A DNA stretch of 64,000 nt. Origin: CBDCBA01 sp965214125 (GTDB lineage: Bacteria > Planctomycetota > Phycisphaerae > Tepidisphaerales > Tepidisphaeraceae). This document shows, one piece after another, positions 1 through 8,426 of this stretch (the stretch's first letter is position 1; every line of letters begins with the position of its first letter). Under the pieces are notes generated by a model that saw only the letters and a list, made by a program, of their open reading frames with translations, was not told the DNA's origin and ran no database searches. The translations under genes and the position numbers were made by a program. The stretch covers positions 73,415 through 137,414 of the forward strand of contig CBDCBA010000004.1 in the NCBI GenBank assembly GCA_965214125.1, given 5' to 3'.

Positions 1-7
1 GGCCGAC

Positions 8-619
8 GTGCTGGGCGACGACGCCGGCCCTCACGATGTGCGGTCGGCGGTCGAGGCGGCGCTGCCGGTGAACGTGGTGGAGCTCGGTGACATCACGCCC
101 GGCGGCATCGGGCGGTGGCTTAGGGAGCGCGGCGTGCCGAACGGTCTCGAAGGAGACGACGCCCTGCGCGGCTGTCTCTTCGCCCGGCGACGGACGGCCT
201 TTCTCTTCGTCCGCAGCGACGACGACCCGGCCGAGCAACGGTTCACGCTCGCCCACGAGGCGGCCCATTTTCTGCTTCACCACGAGGCCGTGCGCGACGA
301 CGCGCCGGCTGCGGTGCTCGACGGCGACCGGCCGGCAACGGAGGTCGAACGCCTCGGCGGTGCCCTCGTCGGCCGTCCCGTGCGGCCGCACGTCCACCTG
401 TACGGCAGCGACGAGGAGACGTCCGCGGAGAACGATGCGGATGCCCTGGCCGTGGAACTTCTCGCCCCGGAATTGGAGCGGCGAGATTTTGAGACACCCG
501 AAGGCGCCGCGGCGTACTTCACTGTGCCGGCGAGGGCGCTGACGTCGGCGATGCGGCCGGCGCACAGGGACCCGCTCGTCGAGTGGGCGCGCGACGTTCT
601 TACGGAAGGACGACGATGA
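8..619 (+). CDS. ImmA/IrrE-family metallopeptidase
   Basis: Zinc metallopeptidase of the ImmA/IrrE type, a family that cleaves or senses repressors and also occurs in toxin-antitoxin and mobile-element loci. The HExxH zinc motif is visible as AHEAAHF near residues 82-88. Acidic residues in the following helix (around EETSAENDADALAVELL, residues 138-153) could give the third ligand and match the family's 'E..A..FAA.LL' helix. The GTG start at 8 is the first one available, and the frame is open to the left edge, so the protein could be 5'-truncated. Its stop overlaps the ATG of the next gene (ATGA at 616-619), which implies coupling to the NurA/HerA-like pair. The substrate is unknown. Confidence 0.75.
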   Translation: MLGDDAGPHDVRSAVEAALPVNVVELGDITPGGIGRWLRERGVPNGLEGDDALRGCLFARRRTAFLFVRSDDDPAEQRFTLAHEAAHFLLHHEAVRDDAPAAVLDGDRPATEVERLGGALVGRPVRPHVHLYGSDEETSAENDADALAVELLAPELERRDFETPEGAAAYFTVPARALTSAMRPAHRDPLVEWARDVLTEGRR

Positions 620-1768
620 ACGAGCGAGGTGCCGACATCGCCGCGGCGTATGACCTGTCAACGTGGGACGGCCCGGACACCTTTCAGGCGGGAACGGCTC
701 GGCTCGCGGATGAACTCGCCGACGCGATGGCGGAGGAGTCGGCCGATCATCGGACGCTGCGGGACGAATTGCTGACGCGGATGAACGAGATCCGCGACGA
801 CGTGCGCGCGAAAGACGCCGGCGTGTATGCGATCAACCTCGCTCAAATCGAACGCGTGCAGCGGTCGTTGCTTTGCGGCGGGGCGGCGGCGACGGGTGGA
901 TATTCTTCGGCGCACGAATCGCCACGTCTCGGCGTGGCGCAGGTGGGCGTTTGCCTGACGCAGTACGACGGCGGTGGTGGTGGCGGTGGGTGGGGGATGC
1001 GGCTGTATCGCAAGAGTCAGCCGATTCCGGGCGATCCGAAGGAGCAGGCGCTGGCCTTGCTAGAAGACCAAGCGAGACGCCAGGCGCGGGAGGCGATGCG
1101 TCACGACGAACCCGTCGACGGGAACGTTGCCGAGCTGACGCGGCGGGGCATCGCCACGTTCGCCGAGCGAGCGGTTCTGCTTGACAAGGCAACGGCGGCG
1201 TGGCGGTTCGGGCGCGGGCCGCTCGCGCCGTTGCAACTGCTCACCGGCGGCGGGGGCGAGGCATTGCGGCAGGGCGTAACGATATTGCGGCGGTTTGTCG
1301 AGAGCCACCCGCGGTTCGCGTTCGTCTCGTTCCCCAACGGAGAGCCGGTGATGGAGACGATCGGCGGCGGACTGCGGGCGGGGGAGTTCGCGCTTGTGAA
1401 GACGGATCGCGACCGGCTCGTGCAGATGGTCAACGGCATGAGCTTCCGTGGCGGCGACCGGACGGCTGGCCGAGGACTTCGCGGAAGAGATCGGCCCGCT
1501 CGTGACGTGCGGCGTCTACCGCGTCACGCGACACGCGCGGCCGCAGGTGTTCTGGGCGCATCGCGACCACACGAAGCAGGCGGCGGTGGCGCTGATGTCC
1601 GACGCGGTTCAGCGGCCCTGCTCGAACCGGCCTTTATTGATCGACCTCGCGCAAGCCAACGCCGAGGCCGCCTTCGCCGCCGATGGCTTGGAGGCGAGCG
1701 TGACCGCCGCCCGCGTCCCGCTCGGGACGCCCTTTCGGTTGATGTCCAAGCATATGCTTTATGACTGA
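616..1768 (+). pseudogene. NurA-like HerA-associated protein, frameshifted
   Basis: Probable NurA-like nuclease partner of the HerA ATPase that follows. The first frame runs from ATG 616 to about 1450. The downstream frame then supplies the natural C-terminus, beginning GRLAEDFAEEIG and ending 'PFRLMSKHMLYD' at 1768. A single extra base (or two missing) somewhere in 1445-1475 explains the break, after which the original frame becomes Arg/Gly-rich nonsense. The assignment rests mainly on position between an ATGA-linked peptidase and a HerA ATPase, and on a C-terminal 'PLLIDLA...G.PFR' pattern that resembles NurA-type proteins; similarity is weak. A run of seven glycines near residue 120 is low complexity. 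Whether the frameshift is real or an assembly error cannot be told here. Confidence 0.5.
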
Positions 1769-3616
1769 CAACGATCACAAGCTGACGCCGACGCCCATCG
1801 ATGATGGCCTGCTTGATGACTTCGGCGAGCCCGGTCCGTCGGCCCTGCCCGAGCCGCCCGAGGGCACCGTCGGCTACACCCACTTCGACGAGCCCGGCAG
1901 CGAGGACGATCAGGTGACGGTCCTGCTCGGCCGCCGGCACCTCGACAGCGTCGTGCCGGGGGCGATGGTCCGCATCGACAGCCCGGCCGACCCGCTGGGG
2001 CAGGGCGCGCACCACCGCGAGTTCCAGGGCGTCGTCATCGCCGGGCCGTATGCGGGAGCCGGACGGCCTCGGTGCCGCGTCCGCCCATCGCGACCGCCAC
2101 CACGCTCGGGGGCAAGGCCCGCGTGCTGCTGCCCAACTACCACGGCCGCGCGACGGTTCAGGTGACGGCGGAGAAACTGGACGATGACGTCTGGGGTCCG
2201 CCGCAGCATCGGCCGCGGCCCAATAGCCCGGTCGTGCCGCTGTCGGACGAAGAAACGGCCGCCGCGCTGAAGTTCGACGGCGACGTGCCGCTCGGCTCGC
2301 TGCTCGGCAACCCGAACGTCCCGCTCTCGCTCGACACGGCGAAAAAGCACCAGCTTCCCCGTCACCTCGGCATCCTTGGCACGACCGGCGGCGGCAAGAG
2401 CAACACTGTCGCCCGCCTCGTCGGCGGCCTGCAAGCAAGCGGGGCGAGCGTGGTGCTGCTTGACGTCGAGGGCGAGTACGTCAACCTCGACCAGCCGGCG
2501 GACCACGCGGATATGGTTCGCCTGCTCGCAGCGAGGGGCATCAAGCCCGCGGCCGTGGCGAACGTCCGCGTGCTGCGCCCGGTCGGCCGGGAGAGCGCCC
2601 GCGCCGACGCCGAACCGTTTACGCTCAGGTTCGAGCATTTGTCTCCATACGCCGTGATGAACCTGCTCGATCTCAGCGACGCGCAAGAGACGAGGTTTCT
2701 TAAGGCGTACGACGTGCTGAAGGGGCTGATGCGGGAGCTGCGCATCTTCCCGGCCTCGCCCGCGGATCGGGACCGGCTGATCGAGCTCGACGAGTTCGAC
2801 GGCGGGTATCCGCGGATGACGCTGGCGATGCTCCGCGACATCATCAACGTCTGTGCCGACCGGGCCGACAGCGATGGCAAGAAGGCGGACGACGCCGGCG
2901 AGCCGCGGCCGCTGTTCAGCCCGGAGCTGCGCGACCACAACGCGAAGGTTCGCCAGGGCGTCGCCAAGGCCAAGCCGCCGGGGCATGTGCCGTCGTGGAT
3001 GGCGCTGCTCGGCAAACTCAACCGCCTTGTCCGCCTCGGCCTGTTCGACAGCAACCAGGCCGACCCGATCGATCCGTCAACACTGACTGAGCCCGGCCGG
3101 GTCACGGTGCTCGACCTGAGCGATACAGACAGCCCGATCGTGAACAACCTTGTCATCGCCAGCCTGCTCCGCCAGGTGCAGCGCCAGCAGGAGGACGACG
3201 CAAAGGCCGCGACCCAGGCGGGTGAAACGGTGTCGCCGACGGTCGTTGTGACCGAGGAGGCCCACGAGTTCCTTAGCGCGGCGCGGGTCAAGCAGCAGCC
3301 GCACTTGTTCGAGCAGGTCGCCCGCATCGCCAAGCGCGGCCGAAAGCGATGGCTCGGGCTCTGCTTTGTCACGCAGCTTCCGCAGCATTTGCCCGACGAG
3401 GTACTGGGTCTCATCAACAACTACGTCCTGCACGCGATCCGCGATCCCAGCGTCGTGCAGCGGCTGGCCAAGCAGGTACCCGGCCTCGATCGTGGGCAAT
3501 GGCAGCGGTTGAGTTCGCTGGCGCCGGGCCAGGCGATCGTTTCGCTCGCTACCGCGGCGCGGCCGGTCGTGGCGCAGGTCGACCCGGCCCCGTCCCGGCT
3601 GCGGCTGGTTGATTGA
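1761..3616 (+). pseudogene. HerA-like DNA translocase ATPase, frameshifted
   Basis: Hexameric HerA/FtsK-type ATPase that in archaea works with NurA in DNA end resection. The N-terminal part (1761 to about 2060) resembles a HAS-barrel. The ATPase part lies in a second frame (from about 2072), with Walker A 'GTTGGGKSNT' and a Walker B-like 'VVVTEEAHEFL', followed by a 'FVTQLPQHLPDEV' sensor region and a conserved C-terminus 'GQAIVSLATAARPVVAQV'. The two frames differ, so there is a net -1 shift (or +2) between about 2045 and 2075; a short bridge in the third frame may mean two closely spaced errors. The ATG at 1761 overlaps the end of the NurA-like frame. The ATPase domain itself is complete. 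Confidence 0.75.
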
Positions 3617-3647
3617 CTGGCGACCGCCCCAGAGGTCGGCACGCCGG

Positions 3648-5093
3648 TCAACCCTGAGTTGAGAGGCCGAACTGATCGCGGACGAGCTTCGACAGGTCCT
3701 CGGCCACGCCCGGCCGCCCGCTCGCGATGTTGCGTAGTTCCGCCGCGTCCTGCTCGTGGTCGTACAACTCGCGAGCGGCGATGGAACCGTCGCCATGACG
3801 CCACTCCACGTAACGCCACCGATCGGTGCGAGCGGAGTAGCCCTCCCGCTTGCCGCGCGGGTATTGGCTGAAGGCCGCCTCGTCGCCGGGTATGGACGGG
3901 TCCTCCATCAACGGCCGCAGCGATTGGCCCTCGACGAACGCGGGCGTCTTCACGCTCGCAAGATCGCAAAGTGTGGGGTACACGTCGACCATCTCCACGA
4001 GCTGGTCGCATCGCACACCCGCCGGCACGTTGGCCCCCGCGAACAGCAGCGGCGCCCGCGTGGCGACCTCATAGTTCACGTGCTTGCCCCACATGCCGTT
4101 GTCGCCGAGGTGAAAGCCGTGGTCGCTCCACAGGCAGACGAGCGTGTCGTCGGCAAGACCCGTCTCTTCCAAAGCGGCCATCACTTTGCCGATGAGCGCG
4201 TCGACGTAACTCACGCAGGCGTAGTAGCCGTGGCGAAGGGTCCTGGCGACCTCATCCGTAATCGGATCGTCCTGCTCGCGCGTGCCGTACCTGCCGCCAT
4301 AGTGCGGAAGTTCGTATGTCGCCTGCATCCACGGTTCGGTGCCCTCGGACGCATCGCTGCGCGTGTCGCCGAGCTGGTCAGGATCGTACAACTCTCAGTA
4401 TTTTTTGGGCGCGTTGAACGGCAGGTGCGGCTTGACGAAGCCGACGCCAAGGAACATCGGCTCGCCTTGATCGCCCTTCGCGTAGGCCTTCATCTGCTCG
4501 ATGACCTGCTCGGCGATGACGCCGTCGCGATAGGCGTTGTCGGGCACGTCGCCCGCCTCCCACGGCGGTGCCCGCTCGTCCCCTTGCTCGAGGGCCAGAT
4601 TCTCCGGCGAGACGTAGTCCCGCCAGTGTCCTGTTTTGCCGGCAAGATGCCCACCATCGAACTGTTCGATATTATCCTGCTGCTGGTGGTGAATCTTGCC
4701 GCCGATCGTCGCGACGTAGCCGTGGTCGTCGAACCACGTCGGAAGGGTCGGATGGTCCTTCACGAATTCGGCGGCGAACTCCGGCGGGTAGGGGTAGTCG
4801 ACGCCCGTCGTGTCGGGCCGGCAGCCGGTGAGGATGCTCGCCCGGCTCGCCGCGCAAACGGCCTGCTGCACGTACGCCCGCTCGAAGAGCGCGCCGTGTT
4901 TCGCGAGCTTGTCGATGTGGGGCGTGATCGCCACCGGGTCGCCATAGCAGCCCAGACTGGTGCGGAGATCGTCGATGGCGATCATCAACACGTGCGGCCT
5001 CTTCTCGCCCGGTTTCGCCCCCGCCAACAACGGCAAGAACGGCAACGCTGTGGCGGCTGCCGCGGCCCGGAGCAAGTCGCGTCGGCTTCGCAT
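3648..5093 (-). pseudogene. Tat-exported iduronate-2-sulfatase-like sulfatase with in-frame TGA
   Basis: Type I sulfatase of the iduronate-2-sulfatase/choline-sulfatase branch, expected to hydrolyse sulfate esters of polysaccharides in the periplasm or outside. The N-terminus has a twin-arginine-like signal (RSRRDLLRAAAAA). The formylglycine site is 'VCAASRASILTG', and the metal-binding 'IAIDDLR' and 'WSDHGFHLGD' segments are present. The frame is interrupted only by a TGA at 4397-4395, where the family has a Trp in 'APKKYW.LYDPDQL'; the same frame resumes directly (ELYDPDQLGD), so a TGG-to-TGA change explains it. Without readthrough the product would be a 232-residue fragment. It is convergent with the HerA-like gene. 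Sulfatases are very abundant in planctomycetes. Confidence 0.85.
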
Positions 5094-5166
5094 CGCCCGA
5101 GCTTACCGCAGCCTTCGGCACCGTCGAATCCGCCGTGCGGGTACTCCCGCCGAAACCCGCACCAGC

Positions 5167-6045
5167 CTACTCGGCGACTTGGGCTTTGATTTCGACCGCC
5201 GCATCAGCCAATTCAACGCCCGCAGCTTCCGCGGCTTCTGCGAGGCTGCAGTCCTGCCAATCCAGATCGTAGGTGAACTCGATCACCCGATCGTAAACCG
5301 TGGCCTCAAAGGAGTTGGGGCCGGTCCGGGTCGCCTGGAGTCCGTAAGCCCAACCTTCGACGTCGCCCGTCTCGACATTGGTTGCCGCGAGGAGCCGCAT
5401 GTAACCCGTCACGACGCCGTCGACATCTCGCTCCCAAACCTCGCGATTGCCGTTCGACGCGTACCGGAGCGTCGCGGTGCCGTCTTCGTCAATGTCCATC
5501 CGCAGCGGCACTTCGGCGACCCACGTCTGCGAGAGGCCGAGAATCGCCAGGATCGCGTCAGGCCCGAAAAGCGAAACGCTCGGGTGGAATCGGTCCAGGT
5601 CCCGGCTTGGCACCAAGGTGATCCGGGAACTTGGCCCCCCGAACGTAAGCAGAGCGTTTTCCACGACCATCGCCCCCTGCACGCCCGCGTCGCTTGTCGT
5701 GCCGTTACTTTCAGTTGTAGTCTTCTTCGACAGGTATCCATCGCCCGGCCGCACGGCCATCGTCAGCGACTGGCTCCGCCACGACGCTTCGACCTCCGGG
5801 TCGGCATCGCGCTCCCGACTGCGATATTCCACGGCCAATATCGCAGTCCGCCCTCCAGGGAAGGCTTCGACCGCAGACAACGGCGAGGCGAAGCCGCTTT
5901 GTGCCAGTTGCGGGTCAACAGCAACGGACGCTCCATCTGGCGAACCAACCTCCCCTTGTGCCGCGACCACAGACAGAAGGGGTGTTCCGCCGAACATTAC
6001 AGCGGTTGTCGCGAGGATAACGGTGTGTAGGCAATTAGGTGTCAT
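5167..6045 (-). CDS. Secreted protein of unknown function
   Basis: Not recognised. The 292-residue product starts with a Sec-type signal peptide (hydrophobic stretch to about residue 28, 'LLSVVAAQG'). The rest is soluble, acidic, and alternates strands and turns like a beta-rich exported protein. No catalytic motif is seen. The C-terminus contains one 'DLDWQDCSL' cysteine and an Ala/Glu-rich tail. It stands alone between the sulfatase and tRNA-Leu; codon use is somewhat less G/C-biased than in neighbouring housekeeping genes. Confidence 0.6.
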   Translation of the reverse strand: MTPNCLHTVILATTAVMFGGTPLLSVVAAQGEVGSPDGASVAVDPQLAQSGFASPLSAVEAFPGGRTAILAVEYRSRERDADPEVEASWRSQSLTMAVRPGDGYLSKKTTTESNGTTSDAGVQGAMVVENALLTFGGPSSRITLVPSRDLDRFHPSVSLFGPDAILAILGLSQTWVAEVPLRMDIDEDGTATLRYASNGNREVWERDVDGVVTGYMRLLAATNVETGDVEGWAYGLQATRTGPNSFEATVYDRVIEFTYDLDWQDCSLAEAAEAAGVELADAAVEIKAQVAE

Positions 6046-6183
6046 TGGCTCAAATCCTCAGGAAAAACCTGAACGAGAAAAGGGAAAGTGATTTGCTTGT
6101 CAGCCGCCATCCGCACCCGCACGCTCGTCAGGCAGTCGGATGGCGAACCTGGAATCCATCTTGAGCCGGAGCGATTAACCGCA

Positions 6184-6265
6184 TGCAGGAGGGGGGACTC
6201 GAACCCCCACGGATCTCTCCACCAGAACCTAAATCTGGCGCGTCTGCCAATTCCGCCACACCTGC
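6184..6265 (-). tRNA. tRNA-Leu (UAG)
   Basis: Reading the minus strand, GCAGGTG...CTCCTGC forms the acceptor stem. The anticodon stem-loop is CCAGA-TTTAGGT-TCTGG with anticodon TAG, the variable arm is long (class II), and the T arm is GGGGG-TTCGAGT-CCCCC. The discriminator base is A (6184) and no CCA is encoded. Position 6 of the acceptor stem is T opposite T, one mismatch in an otherwise standard tRNA-Leu. Confidence 0.95.
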
Positions 6266-6330
6266 GGGGTGATCGACACAGGATAGCCCGCCGCCACGCA
6301 AATGGCACGCGGGTTGCCAACGCGAAGGCT

Positions 6331-7215
6331 ATGAGCACCGACACCGGACGCGACGTGAAGCAGGGCAACATCGACTCGATGGGCGATCCCGACCAGGCCA
6401 AGCCGGGCGACCAAGATCGGATGTCGCCCGAACCGCAGGTCGTGCCCGATGGCTACCAGGGGGCCGGCAAGCTCCAGGGAAAGGTCGCCCTCATCACCGG
6501 CGGCGACAGCGGCATCGGACGCAGCGTGGCCGTCCTCTTCGCGATGGAGGGCGCCGACGTGGCGATCAACTACGACAAGAACGACTCCGACGCCAACGAC
6601 ACCAAGGCGATGGTCGAGCAGCACGGCCGAAAATGTCTGCTCCTCAAGGGCGACGTCGGCGACGAGTCGTTCTGCAAGTCGGCGGTCGAGAAGACCGTCA
6701 GCGAACTCGGCGGGCTGAACATCCTCGTCAACAACGCCGCCGAGCAGCACCCGCAGAAGACGATCACCGACATCACCGAGGAGCAGCTCACGCGCACGTT
6801 CCGCACGAACATCTTCGGCTACTTCTTTATGGCCAAGGCGGCCGTGCCGCACCTGAAGGAGGGGGACAGCATTCTCAACACGTGCAGCGTGACCGCGTTC
6901 AAGGGAATGCCCGTCCTGCTCGACTACGCCAGCACAAAGGGGGCCATCGTCGCCTTCACGCGCAGCCTGGCGGAGAACTTGAAGGACAAGAAGATCCGGG
7001 TGAACAGCGTCGCCCCCGGCCCGGTCTGGACGCCGCTGATCCCCAGCACGTTCCCGCCGGACAAGGTCGACTCCTTCGGCGAAAGCACCACCTGGGAGCG
7101 TCCCGCCGAGCCGGGCGAGATCGCGACGAGCTACGTCTTCCTCGCCAGCCGCGACGGCCTCTTCTTCAGCGGCCAAACCCTGCACCCCAACGGCGGCACG
7201 ATTGTTGCAGGGTAA
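6331..7215 (+). CDS. SDR-family oxidoreductase (general-stress type)
   Basis: Short-chain dehydrogenase/reductase of the group with a roughly 45-residue hydrophilic leader (DPDQAKPGDQDRM...) seen in stress-induced SDRs such as YhxC/YdaD. The cofactor motif is 'TGGDSGIGRSVA', then 'NNAAEQHP', the catalytic Ser in 'NTCSVTAFKG' and the Tyr-Lys pair in 'LDYASTKGA', followed by 'NSVAPGPVWTPL'. NAD(P)-dependent oxidation of an alcohol or sugar is expected; the substrate is not predictable. ATG 6331 is chosen because further upstream the frame runs through the antisense of the tRNA gene. The next gene starts 6 bases later. Confidence 0.9.
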   Translation: MSTDTGRDVKQGNIDSMGDPDQAKPGDQDRMSPEPQVVPDGYQGAGKLQGKVALITGGDSGIGRSVAVLFAMEGADVAINYDKNDSDANDTKAMVEQHGRKCLLLKGDVGDESFCKSAVEKTVSELGGLNILVNNAAEQHPQKTITDITEEQLTRTFRTNIFGYFFMAKAAVPHLKEGDSILNTCSVTAFKGMPVLLDYASTKGAIVAFTRSLAENLKDKKIRVNSVAPGPVWTPLIPSTFPPDKVDSFGESTTWERPAEPGEIATSYVFLASRDGLFFSGQTLHPNGGTIVAG

Positions 7216-7221
7216 CGCCGC

Positions 7222-8406
7222 ATGATCCTTCCGCTTCTGCTGTCGGCGCTGCTTCAACCGGCCACGCAGCCGACGACCCAATCCGCGTTCCCGCAGCGGG
7301 CGATGCAGCCGGACGCCGCCGAACTCGCCGTCGTCCGCGGCGGGCCGGCAGAGGGCGTACGCGAGGGCGGGCTCGAGCCGCTTGTGTTGATCGACGGCCC
7401 GATGCCGACCACGTTCGACGTGGCCGACGACGGAACACTCTTCGTCGCCTTCCCGCGCTGGCTTGACCCGGTGAACTTCACCGTCGCGAAGGTCGACCCC
7501 GACTCGGCCGAACTAACGCCGTTTCCGGACGCCGAGACGAATGCGTATCACCCCGACGACCCCGAGCGCAACCCCGCCGCCGAGCACTTCGTCTGCGTGC
7601 AGGCTGTGCGGTTCGACCCGCGGGGGCGGCTGTGGGTGCTCGACACGGGCGCCGTGAACATGGGCACCGTTACGCCCGGCGGGGCCAAGTTGTGGGGCTA
7701 CGACACGAATACCGGCGAGCGGCTGAAGGCGATCACGTTCGAGGTGGGGCCGGACAAGCCGGTGCGCGAGAAGAGCTATCTGAACGATGTGCGCTTCACC
7801 GACACGCACGCCTTCATCACCGACAGCGGTGTCGGCGGCATCATTGTCGTCGAGCTCGAAACCGGTGAGGCGTGGCGAAAGCTCGACGGCAACGACGCTG
7901 TCAAACCGGACGAGTCGATCACGCTGATGGCCGAAGGCCATCCGCTGAAGATTCGTACGCCCGATGGTCAGGAGAAGCCGGTGCTGATCGCGAGCGACGG
8001 CATCGCATTGTCGAGCGAGTTCGACGGCGCGATCCTCTTCACGCCCCTTACGGGCCGCAAAATGTTCAGCGCGTCGGTCCCGGACCTCATCGACCGCGAT
8101 GGCGAGAGCGTTGGCACACGGAAAGTCGCCGATATGCCCAGTGCCAACGACGGCATCGCGCTCGACGGCGACGCGTGGGTCTACACCACCGACTTCGAGG
8201 ACAACGCCATCCGCCGCATCAGCCCGGCTGGCGAGGTCGAGCTTGTCGTCCAAGACGAACGTCTGATTTGGCCCGACTGCGTGATCGTCAAGAACGGCCG
8301 CGGCTACGTCAGCGGCAACCAACTCAGTCGCCAGCCGCAGTTCCACCGCGGTGAGGATTTGCGTGAAGGGCCGTACGCGATCTATACCTTTCCGATCCCG
8401 GAGTAG
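7222..8406 (+). CDS. Yellow/major-royal-jelly-like secreted beta-propeller protein
   Basis: Protein of the MRJP/yellow-like family, a six-bladed propeller related to SMP-30/gluconolactonase. Signs are 'AVRFDPRGRLWVLDTG', 'YLNDVRFTD..AFITDSG..GIIVVELETG', 'SDGIALSSEFDGAILFTPL' and 'WPDCVIVKNGRGYVSGNQL'. A short hydrophobic N-terminus (MILPLLLSALLQPA) suggests export. Located right after the SDR gene, it may act on the same sugar or lactone chemistry, but that is inference from adjacency. The enzymatic role of bacterial members is mostly unknown. Confidence 0.8.
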   Translation: MILPLLLSALLQPATQPTTQSAFPQRAMQPDAAELAVVRGGPAEGVREGGLEPLVLIDGPMPTTFDVADDGTLFVAFPRWLDPVNFTVAKVDPDSAELTPFPDAETNAYHPDDPERNPAAEHFVCVQAVRFDPRGRLWVLDTGAVNMGTVTPGGAKLWGYDTNTGERLKAITFEVGPDKPVREKSYLNDVRFTDTHAFITDSGVGGIIVVELETGEAWRKLDGNDAVKPDESITLMAEGHPLKIRTPDGQEKPVLIASDGIALSSEFDGAILFTPLTGRKMFSASVPDLIDRDGESVGTRKVADMPSANDGIALDGDAWVYTTDFEDNAIRRISPAGEVELVVQDERLIWPDCVIVKNGRGYVSGNQLSRQPQFHRGEDLREGPYAIYTFPIPE

Positions 8407-8426
8407 CAGCCGCGTATCGTCGTCCC

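Noticed and set aside
960..1000. GGTGGTGGTGG stretch as a regulatory repeat
   Set aside because: It is in frame and encodes a Gly run within the NurA-like protein; low-complexity coding is sufficient explanation.
1440..1480. Programmed frameshift in the NurA-like gene
   Set aside because: No slippery heptamer or downstream structure is seen, and adjacent genes are also broken, so mutation or sequence error is simpler.
4390..4400. Selenocysteine at the sulfatase TGA
   Set aside because: The family has Trp here, the site is not catalytic, and no SECIS-like hairpin is evident just after it. TGG-to-TGA mutation or error is more likely.
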